Shown: positions 36,501 through 46,362 of the stretch, piece after piece
Layout of the letters: each line of letters opens with the position of its first letter
How positions within the stretch are numbered: position 1 is the stretch's first letter
Assembly (NCBI GenBank): GCA_022494885.1
Contig: JAGVSM010002819.1
Coordinates: 332,796-396,795, forward strand
Source: Micrasema longulum
Taxonomy: Eukaryota; Arthropoda; Insecta; Trichoptera; Brachycentridae
Length of the DNA stretch: 64,000 nt
Direction of reading: 5' to 3'
Translations under genes and position numbers: made by a program
The notes under the pieces: generated by a model
Databases searched by the model: none
What the model was told of the DNA's origin: nothing
What the model saw: the letters and a program-made list of their open reading frames with translations, nothing else

Positions 36501-38633
36501 TTTTTAATAAAAAAGGAAAACATATTTGAGAAAAGAATGAGAAATTCTTGGCGTTAACTTATATTATGTAGGACAGATCGAGGCTTATTAAACAAGGTTT
36601 TGCGAAAACAGTTTAGGTCTTAGTATATTTAAATATTACAAATTATGTATTTTAAAACTATTAACTTGACTATATTTGCAACAAAAATGATTGGCAATAA
36701 TATTTATCACAAGACAATACATTTCTTTGTACTTGTTTGTGGATTTTTAATTTACTTAACAGGTATTATCTCTTCATCTTCTCTTCTCTTAAACATTTGT
36801 TTCTTCACGTCCTTCTTTTTGGACTGTCTAGGTACTTTTGCTTTTCTTTATGCTTTGTTCAAGAAATTGCGCTTTTCTCGGGTATGTAGGTCAGAACAGT
36901 TTATTTGCTGCTGCTTCGCAAGGAAGCGGATTTCCAAAGGAATTAACCCATAAAATTTTGAGTAATTATTCTTAAAAACCAAATTTCTGGTTTTTACGAA
37001 AAATTTTACGTGAAATAGTTAATTGCTTAAATAGACTAGCTTTCAGTACTATTTTTGACTTGTTAACAAATTAACTCGAATATGTGATTCTGTATATTGT
37101 GTAAACATTTGTCGCTTTTTGGATATTTTCATTATTGAGGACCTCTTCTTTCCTTTTGTAATTTTGCATCATAAAATGAAGACAAGTAATAAAAAATTAA
37201 GGTCCATTCGGGTAGTTTAAGTAACGTGAACACCTGAATTCAAAAGCAAACTTACCTGAATTTCCTTGAGGAACATAAGTTATGCCACTAAATATAATTT
37301 GAAGTAAAAGGTATCTGTTAAGCCGTAATCAAGTGACCTAGTTTTTTTTTGTCTCAAGTGACCCCTTCCCCAAATGTTTCGTATTATATTGAGATACCTA
37401 AAAACTATTAAATACAGATTTTTTTGGACAAAATAACCGAGTATGTACTCTATTTTTCAAGAAAAATATACCCTCTCTACTGCCGTAATACCAAATACGA
37501 AAGTAAAAAACAAAAAATGCGACAAAACAATTTTTTACTTTTGAGTGGATGAACAACTTTGAGCACATGCACTTAGATTTAAAGCCGGTCGGCTATTGGT
37601 GAAATAGTGGCTGGGTTCCCTATGCTCCCATTTTATTTGGCATCCTCAGCTTTTGTTTTTCATGCAGCGTGTGAGTGCTGGTATGGGTGGTTCTCTTAAC
37701 CCCGCGGCTCAAGTGACACCACTTTGCTCTACTGTTATTGGCTGGTTTAAGTGATCACTTTACAAAACCTGTGATATTTATTGCCCATTTTTGAATTACC
37801 ATTTGACATTTATTATTGAATCTCTTAATTTTTGTGATGAGTTCTGAAATACTGTATAATTTAAAAAAAGTGAAAATGCAATTTATTAGTAAATTTATTA
37901 AAATTATTATATCTACACCCAATGGTGTAAAGGGAACTGAATTGCTACACCAAATAAAGCGTATGTCGATAATTTATTACATGCAGGTAAGACGTTCAGT
38001 CTTACGCTCTAGATCCAGCCAGGCACAATTAAATATAGCAGTGAAAAAACACATTTTAAATAAATACAATACATATTTCATATTTAAATTTCTGGGAGTC
38101 GAACCGGGGACCATAAACATGCTAAGCAAAAACTGTTATATGTTATTTACATAATTAATATAAATCATTATTAGTATGAAGAATAAAAAGTACTTACGCT
38201 GAATTTGTTCTTTATCAAGGGCCTCCTGTAATACGAAAAAACATATATTCATTAATATTAATATTTGAAAAGCTGATTGCAGTATTAAATAAGATAGTTA
38301 ATTGAAAATAAGAAATAAAGTGACAAAAATTGAAGTAATAAAGCTTTTTGTATCATTTACACAAAAAACATTTTTCTAATGAAACCCAATTTATAAAAAT
38401 CACTCCTTATTTATTTTTTTAAATGAGTGTCGTAAACAATTGTTTGTTTTTATATTTTCAGTTACAAACGTATTCTAAATAAATCGGCGTTAAAATAAAA
38501 AAATAAAAAAATTCTAATTAAAAACAAACAAAACGATTAGTTCTTAAACAATATATTTATTAAATATATTTTATGCCACTTCTACGATTTTAATAACACT
38601 TTTTTGTTTTGTTTTTTTTCATAAACGCACCAT
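29912..38633 (-). CDS. TpnC: Troponin C paralogue B (six coding exons, 153 aa)
   Basis: Second tandem troponin C gene, the calcium sensor of the muscle thin filament. Coding exons in transcription order are 38631-38633, 38198-38225, 35130-35273, 33908-34033, 31437-31568 and 29912-29940 (462 nt with stop). The protein starts [16 protein letters not shown] and ends [10 protein letters not shown]. Loop I (20-31, [12 protein letters not shown]) and loop III (98-109, [12 protein letters not shown]) lack the position-12 acid; loop II (56-67, [12 protein letters not shown]) and loop IV (134-145, [12 protein letters not shown]) are canonical. By hand count it differs from paralogue A at 20 residues, mostly in helices around EF-hand I/II and the central linker, so A and B look like the younger duplicates. 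It has the clearest core promoter of the three, a TATA box about 110 nt upstream of the ATG. Its introns are the largest in the array and hold SINE D, SINE B pieces and several retrotransposon tails. Confidence 0.94.
30325..30420 (+). mobile_element. SINE family A fragment
   Basis: ACCACGGACTCACTAATCAG, GGTTCCATTTGCC and GAGTTATTTACAACTC match the SINE A middle and body; head truncated. In intron 5 of TpnC-B. Confidence 0.6.
30474..30513. repeat. (AT)n microsatellite
   Basis: About twenty uninterrupted AT dinucleotides. Confidence 0.95.
31158..31382 (+). mobile_element. SINE family D with poly(A) tail (intron 5 of TpnC-B)
   Basis: tRNA-like head GGCGCCGTGGCGCAGTTGGT, box B GCGGGTTCGATTCCCGCCAG, body with GGTCTGGGTGTTGTGGTGTA and CCAAATAGAGGCTTAGCAGG, then an A15-like tail. 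The clean tail and intact boxes suggest a recent insertion. It ends only about 55 nt upstream of exon 5 coordinates, on the strand opposite to the gene. Confidence 0.85.
31437..31568 (-). CDS. TpnC: TpnC-B exon 5 (EF-hands III and IV)
   Basis: 132 nt between acceptor TCTACAG and donor GTAAAT. It encodes [17 protein letters not shown] through [14 protein letters not shown]. Confidence 0.95.
31665..31885 (+). mobile_element. SINE family B, degraded copy
   Basis: GTTAACGCGTTTGCCTAC, ACATGTTACGCTGCAATTAG and CTTTTTGCACCACTAG follow the SINE B order with many changes. Confidence 0.6.
31980..33520 (+). mobile_element. Possible DNA-transposon relic with repeated GGGGCTAGTGTGGACA
   Basis: GGGGCTAGTGTGGACA appears at about 31993 and 32768, with a variant at 32735. 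A basic ORF at 32777-33046 (89 codons, for example [20 protein letters not shown]) follows. The region is split by repeat X copy 2 at 32140-32575. I could not assign a transposase family; pogo-like is a guess from the end sequences. Confidence 0.35.
32140..32575 (-). mobile_element. Repeat family X, copy 2 (uninterrupted)
   Basis: Aligns along its length with 2195-2522 plus 3523-3612. T-rich end near 32140 suggests a minus-strand poly(A) 3' end. Lies in intron 4 of TpnC-B. Confidence 0.75.
33800..33875 (-). mobile_element. SINE B fragment
   Basis: GGATGCATAAGGCACTGTAT and CGCAGCGTATCTCAACCATT match SINE B body read in reverse. Confidence 0.5.
33908..34033 (-). CDS. TpnC: TpnC-B exon 4 (rest of EF-hand II and central linker)
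   Basis: 126 nt. It encodes [16 protein letters not shown], an acidic EEEED linker and [12 protein letters not shown]. Donor GTAAAA; acceptor CCATAAG has a weak pyrimidine tract but keeps the phase shared with A and C. Confidence 0.93.
34235..34800 (+). mobile_element. Non-LTR reverse transcriptase C-terminus with 3'UTR (intron 3 of TpnC-B)
   Basis: ORF 34247-34561 reads [40 protein letters not shown] and [10 protein letters not shown]. The FVYLGS....DG...DIERR..AGN pattern is characteristic of non-LTR reverse transcriptase thumb/C-terminal regions. The downstream end TATGGCTTAACATAAGCACA with GCCTAAAAAGC resembles the family Y 3' end. Confidence 0.8.
35130..35273 (-). CDS. TpnC: TpnC-B exon 3 (EF-hand I and start of II)
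   Basis: 144 nt between acceptor CGACAG and donor GTAAGT. It encodes [15 protein letters not shown] through DQVDEDG. Confidence 0.95.
35510..36525 (-). mobile_element. Jockey-like retrotransposon tail with 3'UTR (intron 2 of TpnC-B)
   Basis: Minus ORF 36116-36523 (135 codons) includes [40 protein letters not shown] and [20 protein letters not shown], the standard jockey/CR1-type ORF2 C-terminus ending in [12 protein letters not shown]-rich 3'UTR then a long A-rich tail (T-run at 35515-35550 on plus). 5'-truncated. Same family 3'UTR at 59860-60030. Confidence 0.82.
37200..37735. mobile_element. Possible MITE/DNA transposon remnant (intron 2 of TpnC-B)
   Basis: Contains GTCTCAAGTGACCCCTTCCC and, near the right edge, GGCTCAAGTGACACCACTTT then GCTCTACTG: two CAAGTGAC blocks in the same orientation within otherwise GC-richer DNA. 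Boundaries unclear. Confidence 0.3.
37905..38130 (-). mobile_element. SINE B fragment close to TpnC-B exon 2
   Basis: TTGCTACACCAAATAAAGCG, AAGACGTTCAGTCTTACGCT and GGAGTCGAACCGGGGACCAT (box B complement) give SINE B in reverse, diverged. Ends about 70 nt downstream of exon 2. Confidence 0.55.
38198..38225 (-). CDS. TpnC: TpnC-B exon 2 (28-nt microexon)
   Basis: Acceptor ATTACAG and donor GTAAGT flank 28 nt encoding EALDKEQIQ plus one base. Confidence 0.92.
38631..38633 (-). CDS. TpnC: TpnC-B exon 1 (initiator ATG only)
   Basis: ATG followed directly by donor GTGCGT, as in TpnC-A. Context ATCGAAATG is reasonable for an insect start. A TATA box lies at an appropriate distance upstream. Confidence 0.8.
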
Positions 38634-38669
38634 TTCGATTTTTCACTTTATTACGCGCTATCTAAACTT

Positions 38670-38692
38670 ATTAGTTCACTTTTTCTGTTTGC
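38670..38692 (-). promoter_or_regulatory. Leader motif shared with TpnC-A (copy B)
   Basis: In the predicted 5' leader of TpnC-B: GCAAACAG then AAAAAGTGAACTAAT on the minus strand. The AGTGAACTAAT core also occurs in the TpnC-A leader, preceded there by GCAAA as well. Confidence 0.5.
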
Positions 38693-38740
38693 AAAGCTCA
38701 GTTGTTTGGTATTGATACGAATGAACGAAGAAAAAAGGCT

Positions 38741-38751
38741 TTTTATATAGA
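38741..38751 (-). promoter_or_regulatory. TATA box of TpnC-B
   Basis: Minus strand reads CTATATAAAAAG, a strong TATA match about 110 nt upstream of the TpnC-B ATG. It predicts a transcription start near 38715-38720, where TATCAAT could act as an initiator. Confidence 0.6.
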
Positions 38752-39002
38752 AGACCAATGACGGTCGACACATAGCTTTGAGCTTTGCTGTCACATACCG
38801 TAACGTTTGTTGCTACTAAATATCGTAATCTGGACATTTTAAATAAAGTCTAGTTAGTTTTTTTTTTCTAAAGGATTCTTAAAAAGTTTTTTTACGAGTT
38901 ATAAATGAATAAGCATTTAGGATTATTTTTAAAAATAATATAAAATAAAATAAAACAATTTAAACTTTTTAAAAAGAATTGCATTTTATAATAATTTGCT
39001 AT

Positions 39003-39235
39003 CAAATAATCATTATCATACCCCTAAATGCACCTGGTGGTGTATAAAGCACAGCATTGGTACACTTAATGCAGCGTATCTTAATAATTAATAACATGAA
39101 GAGGGGGTAATTAGTGTATAATTTCCGGTGCAAGACCAGGGACGATGAAATACCGCAATTTAAACAAACATTGCACGTCAATCTTACAGGAATCGAACCC
39201 GGGATGTAAAGCATAGTAGGCGATCGAGACAGCTA
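39003..39235 (-). mobile_element. SINE B-like copy
   Basis: TGCACCTGGTGGTGTATAAA, GCAGCGTATCTTAATAATTA and GGAATCGAACCCGGGATG (box B complement) in SINE B order, reverse orientation. Diverged. Confidence 0.65.
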
Positions 39236-40470
39236 GTGTAAAGAGGCTCTCGTGCTATTTCACAAAAAAAAATATTTTTCATCCACCCAGACATGGATAT
39301 GGCCTAGAATACGCAACCATAAATAAAATAAGATTGATGAAAATTTTATTCCATTTACTTTGATCACTGTGTTCTCGCTCTTTATATAAATAGTTCATTT
39401 TAACGCTTTTACAGTAACATGTATGCTAATTGAAACAAGTAACCGAATCGGGAAACAAATTATTAAAAAAAGTATTTAAAAAATGAACTAAAAAACTTAT
39501 ATTACTACACAAAAATTAAAGCTATCGAAATATCATTTTTATAATTAAATTATGCAAACGCGGACGTATAAGGGTATATGTGATTTTGTTTTTTAGAGTT
39601 ACTCAACAAAAACTTTTAGACAACGCTATATTAAGTCAATTTTATTGTTTTTAATAAAACAATGCTGATCTAACAAAATTAGATGATTTTCACTGGAATC
39701 TCGTTACGATATAGGTATATACCATTTTAGCTTTTAATAAAAAAAAAAAGTTTTTTTTCGTTTGCATGGTAAATGCCAGTCAACGTGGGCACAATTTAAT
39801 TATTATACTGAAATATACGTGCACTCCTGCTGACTAACAATAACCGATTGATTGAACGAATTTCTCCTTTTGTTTTTGTCTTTTTTACATGAACACCGCA
39901 TTTGCATGTTTTGCCTATTTTTACAGATTTTGGCATATTTGACTGAAAACCTGCTGATGAGGGGGGGGGGGCGGGCATATTATTATTATTATTTTATTTA
40001 CATATACGATAAAATGGCCTTTTACAAAACTTATAAAATAAACATATTTGGTTAAATCATTAAAAAAAAGAAAAAAATATACGATCTAAAAACAAAAACT
40101 AAACGTACAAATTATTTAACGCACTCAGAAAAAGTGTAAAACAATGAAAAAAAAATTATATAATACAATCTTTTATGGATTAAAATTTTAAAAAAACCAT
40201 GAAGTAATGTTTCATATAACAATTATTCAAACATTTTAATTACAATTCACCATCTTTAAAAAAGTTAAATAGTTTTGCTCAATAATAACAATATCCTACA
40301 CTAAACATATACGATACTTTGATTATTATGACTATTGCCGAGTTCCTGGGGTCTATTTAATACGACATTACATGTATATACTGTCCGTGATTTGTTGCTA
40401 TAAAACGGTGGTGTGTATCTAGTAATTCCTCTAGGCACCCTGAAGTTGTTGATATTATGATATTGGCATA
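39236..40470. other. AT-rich, no gene; G-run and TTA repeat at 39960-39992
   Basis: An uninterrupted run of about twelve G followed by CGGGC and (TTA)n is unusual against this background. No ORF or element recognised. Confidence 0.45.
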
Positions 40471-40713
40471 TTGGCCGGCCTAAACAATGAAACACACGGC
40501 TCGTATGAGCTTGAATTGAACTTTGAATTGCCAGAGATGTTCCCACAAAAACTTAGGGAAAAGTTTGAAAACATGTTACAAAACGACCCTGGCTTCGAAC
40601 CTTTATGTCAAATAAAAAGTTTTATTAATGGCAGGGAGACAATGCGCGTGAATATAGCGTCTTATTTCATCCATTGCCCGGTAACCTTGGTGGACGTGGA
40701 ACGTCCATTCTAA
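40471..40713 (+). pseudogene. hAT-like transposase C-terminal fragment
   Basis: 80 codons. Residues 22-50 (for example LPEMFPQKLREKFENMLQND then PGFEPLCQIKSF) and the end CPVTLVDVERPF resemble the dimerisation region of hAT-type, zf-BED-containing transposases, where P.TS.DVERSFS is typical. The Ser-Phe-Ser is lost and a stop follows. No other domains nearby. Confidence 0.55.
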
Positions 40714-41089
40714 ATTTAAACAAATATTTTGACTGATTAAGTCGCAGCAGAAAATTTTGAAAAGCACATTATTGTTAAAATTAGCAAAAACCGAATGTTT
40801 ACATTGATTTTTCCTAATAAATAAACAATAGCCGTAATGTTTAAAATATTTTGTGTTAAATATTTTCACACTTTACCTTGATATTTTAACCATTATTCAT
40901 ACGTATATTTGTCTTTAAATTTCAGCTGTTTTATGTTTCAAAAATCAAGTCTATAATAATCAAATGGACACACCGTAAAACATTTACATTTCACATAGTT
41001 TTTGTAAAATGATATCTATTTTTATTTTGATGTTATCTTTAAAAATAGTACATATCAGTCATCACTAAAAATGTTGGTAAATAATTAAG

Positions 41090-41600
41090 AACTGTATTAT
41101 TTATTTTTTTCTTTTTTAAGGCCCTCTACCAAAACTTGATAATATCGGCCAAAAACAAGTTACATTTATAAACATAAGAAAAACATAAACAGACAGGAAT
41201 AACAATATAGATACAAACAAAAGACAAGAAAAATATAATTACAAGAATAACATCAAAATATCAATTGTAATAATAAACACATATCCAAACCAATAAAAAT
41301 TTCAACATAAATTGAAATAGGCACTAACAGGAAAAACCCACCAAAACCTGATAGTGCTTATTTAACAGAAAATAGAAACTTACAGTAAAATTAGAAGGAA
41401 GACGAAACATAATAACTAGAAAAATTACAACAAAATAATCAAAATATTAACAAACTTAATCTTATATTAATGATAAATTATAACTTTTAAAATTAAAATT
41501 AAAAATTAAACGTCGGAAGTAATAATTACAAAATATTTTACATAAACCTAAAAATGTAAGATAAATTTATTGTAAAAAAATAAAGAACTGAATGAATAAC
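41090..41600 (-). mobile_element. Non-LTR 3'UTR fragment (family of 5415)
   Basis: AAGGCCCTCTACCAAAAC and ATATCGGCCAAAAACAAGTT align with 5430-5500; T-run at the low-coordinate end is the poly(A) side. Confidence 0.6.
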
Positions 41601-42164
41601 TGTATTATATTAGAATTTTTAATGTAGGAGCGGTTATATTAAAGTTGTAAAAAAAGAGTTCCAAATATTTTTTTTAAATGCCGATTCATATTTTATGTTT
41701 TTTTTCTTCGTAATTACGTTTAAATACGTACCTGTGTGACATATCTGACCCATTACATTCCCTCGCCTGAATTGATTGCCGTTCCCTGTCATCATTTAAA
41801 TGCCGACAGGTAATTATATTCAAATTCAAGATGACATATCAATAGTAACGTTTTTATAGTCGATTCTCAGACACTCTGTAGACAGCTGTAATTAATCAGC
41901 TATTTTCTAAAAGAATTGAAGTGTATGGCAAGTCCGGTAATGTTTGTATTGATTTTACAAAACAGTTATACTTTTGAAATAAAAAGTAAGTGATTTTAGT
42001 CGGACAGTTAATTATTAAATTTCGATAAAAACAAATATTAATATTTCCGTAAGGTAACTCTTTCGGGAACCTGTTACGGGGTTCACAAAATATTCGCAGT
42101 ACATATTCGTCGGTTGACAGGTAAAACTCATTAAGGCTGTTGTCTCATCAAAAGTAAGACAAAA

Positions 42165-42246
42165 GTACACATGCAAAATGGTGAATGTTACACACTGTGT
42201 AATGTTACACACTGTGTAACATTCACCATTTTGCATGTGTAACATT
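42165..42246. repeat. Near-perfect 80-bp palindrome
   Basis: ACACATGCAAAATGGTGAAT then GTTACACACTGTGT is followed after a short spacer by its exact reverse complement. The arm sequence is the CACTTTACACACTGTGTAA region of foldback family F. Confidence 0.85.
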
Positions 42247-42454
42247 AAATTTTTGTATTTGAAATTAAATTCAAGCATTTTAAATTACGGGAATGTTGAG
42301 GTATTTTTCTTTAATTCTACGTGAAATTATGCCCTCAATAATCGTTAAAAATTAAAAATCAAAATATTTGAATGCATACCCTTTTATGGAAATTATACAT
42401 TTTTTATTGTAAATATTTCATTAAGTATGTTTTCGGCATGATATGAAGCTATTG

Positions 42455-42945
42455 AGAACATAGAAGTACAGGAATTTACAGAACTTAAGATCTGTCATCA
42501 CCTGGGTTAAGTGATCACTTTGCATACTGTGTAAAATTTATCATTCTGCCTATAGCAAGTTGAATATTACGATACAGAACATTTTTTTTTTAATAAAAAA
42601 AGGTAAGTACTTAAGTTCTAATTATTTACTCAAATATTTTAATTTTCCGACCATTTCCTAACAGTGGTAAATAACTTGTGCTGGAACAATGGAAATCGAG
42701 TTGTGGTAGTGTGGTATTTGAACCTCGGATCTTTAGTCCGTGAGTCCACAATACTACCCTGGACCACAACCCGGTTTTGTAATATGTGTATAGGTAATCT
42801 AAAAATGCCATACGTAAATATGGAAGTCAAGTAGCTATTGGTAGAATAATGAATATGACCCGGTGTGTAAAATGATAACTTGACCCAGTAATTAACAGAT
42901 TTTAAGCTCTGTAAATGCCTAGACTTCCATATTCTCAACCGATTC
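42455..42945. mobile_element. Foldback family F copy containing a SINE A insertion
   Basis: Left arm 42455-42560 (AAGATCTGTCATCACCTGGG, AAGTGATCACTTTGCATACT) and right arm 42790-42945 (TTAAGCTCTGTAAATGCCTA then GACTTCCATATTCTC) are inverted. Between them lies SINE A at 42605-42776. Confidence 0.65.
42605..42776 (-). mobile_element. SINE family A nested in a foldback element
   Basis: Minus: CGGGTTGTGGTCCAGGG, GTGGACTCACGGACTAAAG, box B GAGGTTCAAATACC, body TCGATTTCCATTGTTCC. Confidence 0.75.
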
Positions 42946-42978
42946 ATCTCTAACGAAAAAAAATCTCAAATAATTATT

Positions 42979-43115
42979 GTGGCTTGTGGTCCCGTGGCTA
43001 GTATTCTGGACCCACGGATCATAGTTCCGAGTTATGCATCCCACTCGATCAAATATTGATTCCCATTTTCTTAAAGTCAGTTAGTCAAAATAAAAACATT
43101 TGGGCAAGAAATATG
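42979..43115 (+). mobile_element. SINE family A copy
   Basis: GGCTTGTGGTCCCGTGGCTA head, GGACCCACGGATCATAG, box B decayed, body TTGATTCCCATTTTCTTAA. Confidence 0.7.
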
Positions 43116-43599
43116 AACCCAAAAGTTTCCTTTAATTAATAAATAAAAATCGCCACTGAATAAATCAGAATTTCCCTACAAATATTTAGATATTCCAAAA
43201 ATACTGATATTAACTAAATTAAAATTTTTTGGACGTAACAAAATTTTTTTTTAAATTTTGTCTCCATTCGTAGTATCATAAAGAAATCTGTCAATAATAA
43301 TATTGTTTACATAAATAAACATATTTAATTTTATCAGTCCTTCATTTACCTGAATGATGTAGGAAAATAAATATAAATGTGAACTCATGATGATCTTTAC
43401 CATCAAGCAACATTTTAATGACTATTAATAATTTTAGTATTACAGTCGACTTTAGCTAATTCAACCTGGTGAAATTATTGCATTAAATTAATTTGTAGCT
43501 GCTTTTGAATCTGTATGTAAGGAGTTTATTCATTGCAAAGATAAGAAGATCAAATGCATGAATTAAAATCCACTAGTGAGTATAATTAAAGACCTTGTT

Positions 43600-43925
43600 T
43601 AATACAGTCTATGTTTGTCCAAATTTTTGTAGAAAAGGACTGGATTCAACCCCCTAGGGAGCTATTAACATTTTATAAAAGAAATGAAGAACATTTTAGA
43701 AAAGGAACATAAAAGTCTAGGCATCTACAAAGTTTATGACCTGTCGTTGGCTGGTTTAAGAGGCAACTCTACACACTGTATAAAATTCACTATTCTACCT
43801 ATATTTGAACATTTATATTCCTTCAATTCTTCTATCTGTTGATGTTTGCAAAGTTATTGAGCTGAAATCTTCAGATGAATCTCACCTGCATCAATAAAGG
43901 TTTTGGCTCTTTAACCTCAACCAGC
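43600..43925 (+). mobile_element. Foldback family F arm
   Basis: GTTTGTCCAAATTTTTGTAG inner part, CCTAGGGAGCTATTAACATT, GAAGAACATTTTAGAAAAGG and TTATGACCTGTCGTTGGCTG. Confidence 0.65.
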
Positions 43926-44399
43926 AATTACTGGGAAAATTTGTGATTTTTTACAAACATGAAATAAACTGTTACCTGACATAACCTTACGAGCAACGCT
44001 GCTCTAATATGTTATTTAAGAAACAGATTAACATGTTTTCATTATCATAGGGCGAGAGGGGAGGGTTGGGGTAGCCACGGCTTGCCCACGCAGCTTTAAA
44101 CTGATATTTTAGTTTGGTATCATTAAAACTTATTTTTCTTCATAGTAACAGTTTAATTTTCTTATGGCACTGTTGAGTGTTATAGCTGTTTAAAAAGAAT
44201 AACCATTTTTAAATGACAGTTTCAATTACTATTACTAACTCTAGAAGTGACTGAGTTGGACTTACACCAAGCAACAGTGTCGCTTAAATAGTTGTAAGTT
44301 TTGTCGTACGCTAAAGCGTACGTCGACGATTTTGCTTTAAATTTTTAAAAAATAAAGCAAAATCGTCCACGTCATATTACTGTTAGAAATTTTATTTTG

Positions 44400-45645
44400 T
44401 CGCTATTTTGGCAAAAGTTGATTTTTAAATTGAAATATAAACACTCAAGAATGAAAAATTATTCATTATTTTACCGAAAGTATGTTTAGTACCGTCAGCA
44501 TATGTTGAATTTTTGTTTATCTTCCACGTCTCAATATTGTCCTCATTCTGAACTTTTTGCATTAAATTATATTGATTTTCAGTGCTCAGAAAGAGAACAC
44601 CAGAAGAATAATTGAAATGCGGCAAAACAATTGCTTTATAAATTTGATTACTTTTATTTCAATTGACGTTTTTCTATTTAAAAATCCTACCTTTTTGTAA
44701 ATTTTGTAGTTGATATACTCAAAATGTGATGAACGTTTTAGCTTATTATCTATTATTACCACTAAATATTTTATTTATTTTACTCCATCTATATTTTCCT
44801 TATGAATGTTTAGTTCATTGCATTCTTTTATTTTCTTTATTGCTAACCATCATGAATTTACTTTTTGAAAGATTTCATTTTAATTTATTTATATCCAACC
44901 AATAAGATATTTCATTTAAATCTTTTTTCATCTTATTGCAAGCATCATCAATATGGTTTGAGAGAATCGTTCATTTTCTTTCCCGTTGTCTGTGGTTTCG
45001 TATCGTCTATTCCTGGGTCAATGTCTTAATCTATGGTCGCTCTGTCCGTTTCCGCCAATTTGGTATCCCGGTCATCCATGGATTTTGTTTTTTCATAAAG
45101 CTCATAATGCACCAGGTAGGTGTTACCTGGACTCCAGAAATCAATAGAAACATAATAAGAGTTTTAATGGTAGGTAAAACTCCAATATTATGTGTTCTGA
45201 ATTGATTTCTGGAGTCCATATTATGAGAGATCTGTCTGTTATCTCCCGGTGACCGGGTGACGCCTTTATTTGATATTAACCGGTTGAAACAGGCTTGCTA
45301 GAGAGGAATCTTGGAATCTGAGAGCAGTGTCATCGGCAAAAAGTTTAAGGGAAGAATATTTTAAGTATTTAAAAATATCATATAAATAAATAATAAAAAG
45401 TATTAGCCCCAACACTGATCCCTGTGGAACTTCTAGATTTGTTGTTTTTTCGAAAGATAGTGCATTTCAAATGTTGTTTTTAGTGTTCTATCATTTGAAT
45501 AATCACTAAATCATTTTAGCTCATTATTGTCAATTTTTATACATTTTAATTTATACAGTAGTCTGATTTTTTTTATTGTCTCGAACGCTTGTCTCGGAGG
45601 AAGGGAAATTAAAATATACTGCATTTCTAACAATTTTCTTCTACT
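44400..45645 (-). mobile_element. Jockey/CR1-like reverse transcriptase relic
   Basis: Largest element relic here; the frames below are read on the minus strand and are broken by stops. In order: LPPRQAFETIKKIRLLYKL, then VPQGSVLGLILFIIYLYDI (motif with PQGS), then LKLFADDTAL (catalytic ADD), then NKMKKDLNEISYWLDINKLK and NLSKSKFMMV, then IYKAIVLPHFNYSSGVLFLS. This follows the canonical order of a jockey-superfamily reverse transcriptase. A foreign inverted-repeat segment (45125-45222) sits between FADDTAL and the thumb region. Confidence 0.85.
45122..45222. repeat. Inverted repeat inserted in the reverse transcriptase relic
   Basis: TGGACTCCAGAAATCAAT and ATTGATTTCTGGAGTCCA face each other across about 65 bp. 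The block breaks the reverse transcriptase order between its ADD motif and thumb. Confidence 0.65.
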
Positions 45646-45959
45646 TCAATACAACATTAATTATAATTACGTTAATACACTAACTATTACATGAAAAAAA
45701 TCCATTAATTTAGTTCTTAAGTACCTATATCTCATATTTTTTATTTATATATATAAGGGTTAAACTTTTTACTTGCATATCTTGGCTCCATGATTTATGT
45801 TTTTTGGAATTGGTTGAAAATATTATATATTAATGTATTTAATTTTGTACATAACATCTTATTATAGACTTTAAAATAATACTTTATTTTACTATTTATT
45901 ATATTTTTTGTATTTGTTTGTCTTAAAGATTTAAATTGTATTTTCGAATTTTGTGAACA

Positions 45960-46128
45960 TCACAACAGGCCCGGAGGCCCTTTTACCTTAGTGAATTTCA
46001 ACACTGAACACTGAGCACCCAGGATTGAGAAAAATAATGTTTTATTATTGTGTTTTCATCGGGGAATCGAACCCGGAACCTCCCATGCGTGAGCTAATTG
46101 TTATAACCATTACACCATGGAGGTCTTT
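45960..46128 (-). mobile_element. SINE family C copy
   Basis: Minus: GACCTCCATGGTGTAATGGT head, GGTTCCGGGTTCGATTCCCC box B, then CTCAATCCTGGGTGCTCAGT and GGGCCTCCGGGCCTGTTGTG. Confidence 0.8.
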
Positions 46129-46356
46129 TTTTTAAAATTGTATTTTAATTTTAAGCAGTGTATTGTTCATTTTTTTTTTTTTATGTAATTGTAATTCTTA
46201 ATAGGGATAGCAAAAATAAGTAAATTCGCTTTTTAATGGGAAATGGTGTTTTGTTATTTTATGTTTTCATGGTTTAGTAAAAATAGGTAAAATTTATAAA
46301 TATGAGTTAGGTACAAAGTAAAATAAAAGACATGGTACGTTTATAATTTATAAAGT

Positions 46357-46362
46357 TTTATT
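46357..46362 (-). terminator. Candidate poly(A) signal of TpnC-C
   Basis: AATAAA on the minus strand about 215 nt after the TpnC-C stop. Many A/T hexamers occur in this DNA, so only the spacing supports it. Confidence 0.35.

Noticed and set aside
36645..36953. 102-codon plus-strand ORF with hydrophobic stretches
   Set aside because: Lies in an AT-rich intron of TpnC-B next to a retrotransposon; no recognised family and composition explains the hydrophobicity.
42015..42278. 87-codon minus-strand ORF
   Set aside because: Largely the translation of the 80-bp palindrome.
42639..42947. 102-codon minus-strand ORF
   Set aside because: Composed of SINE A and a family F arm.
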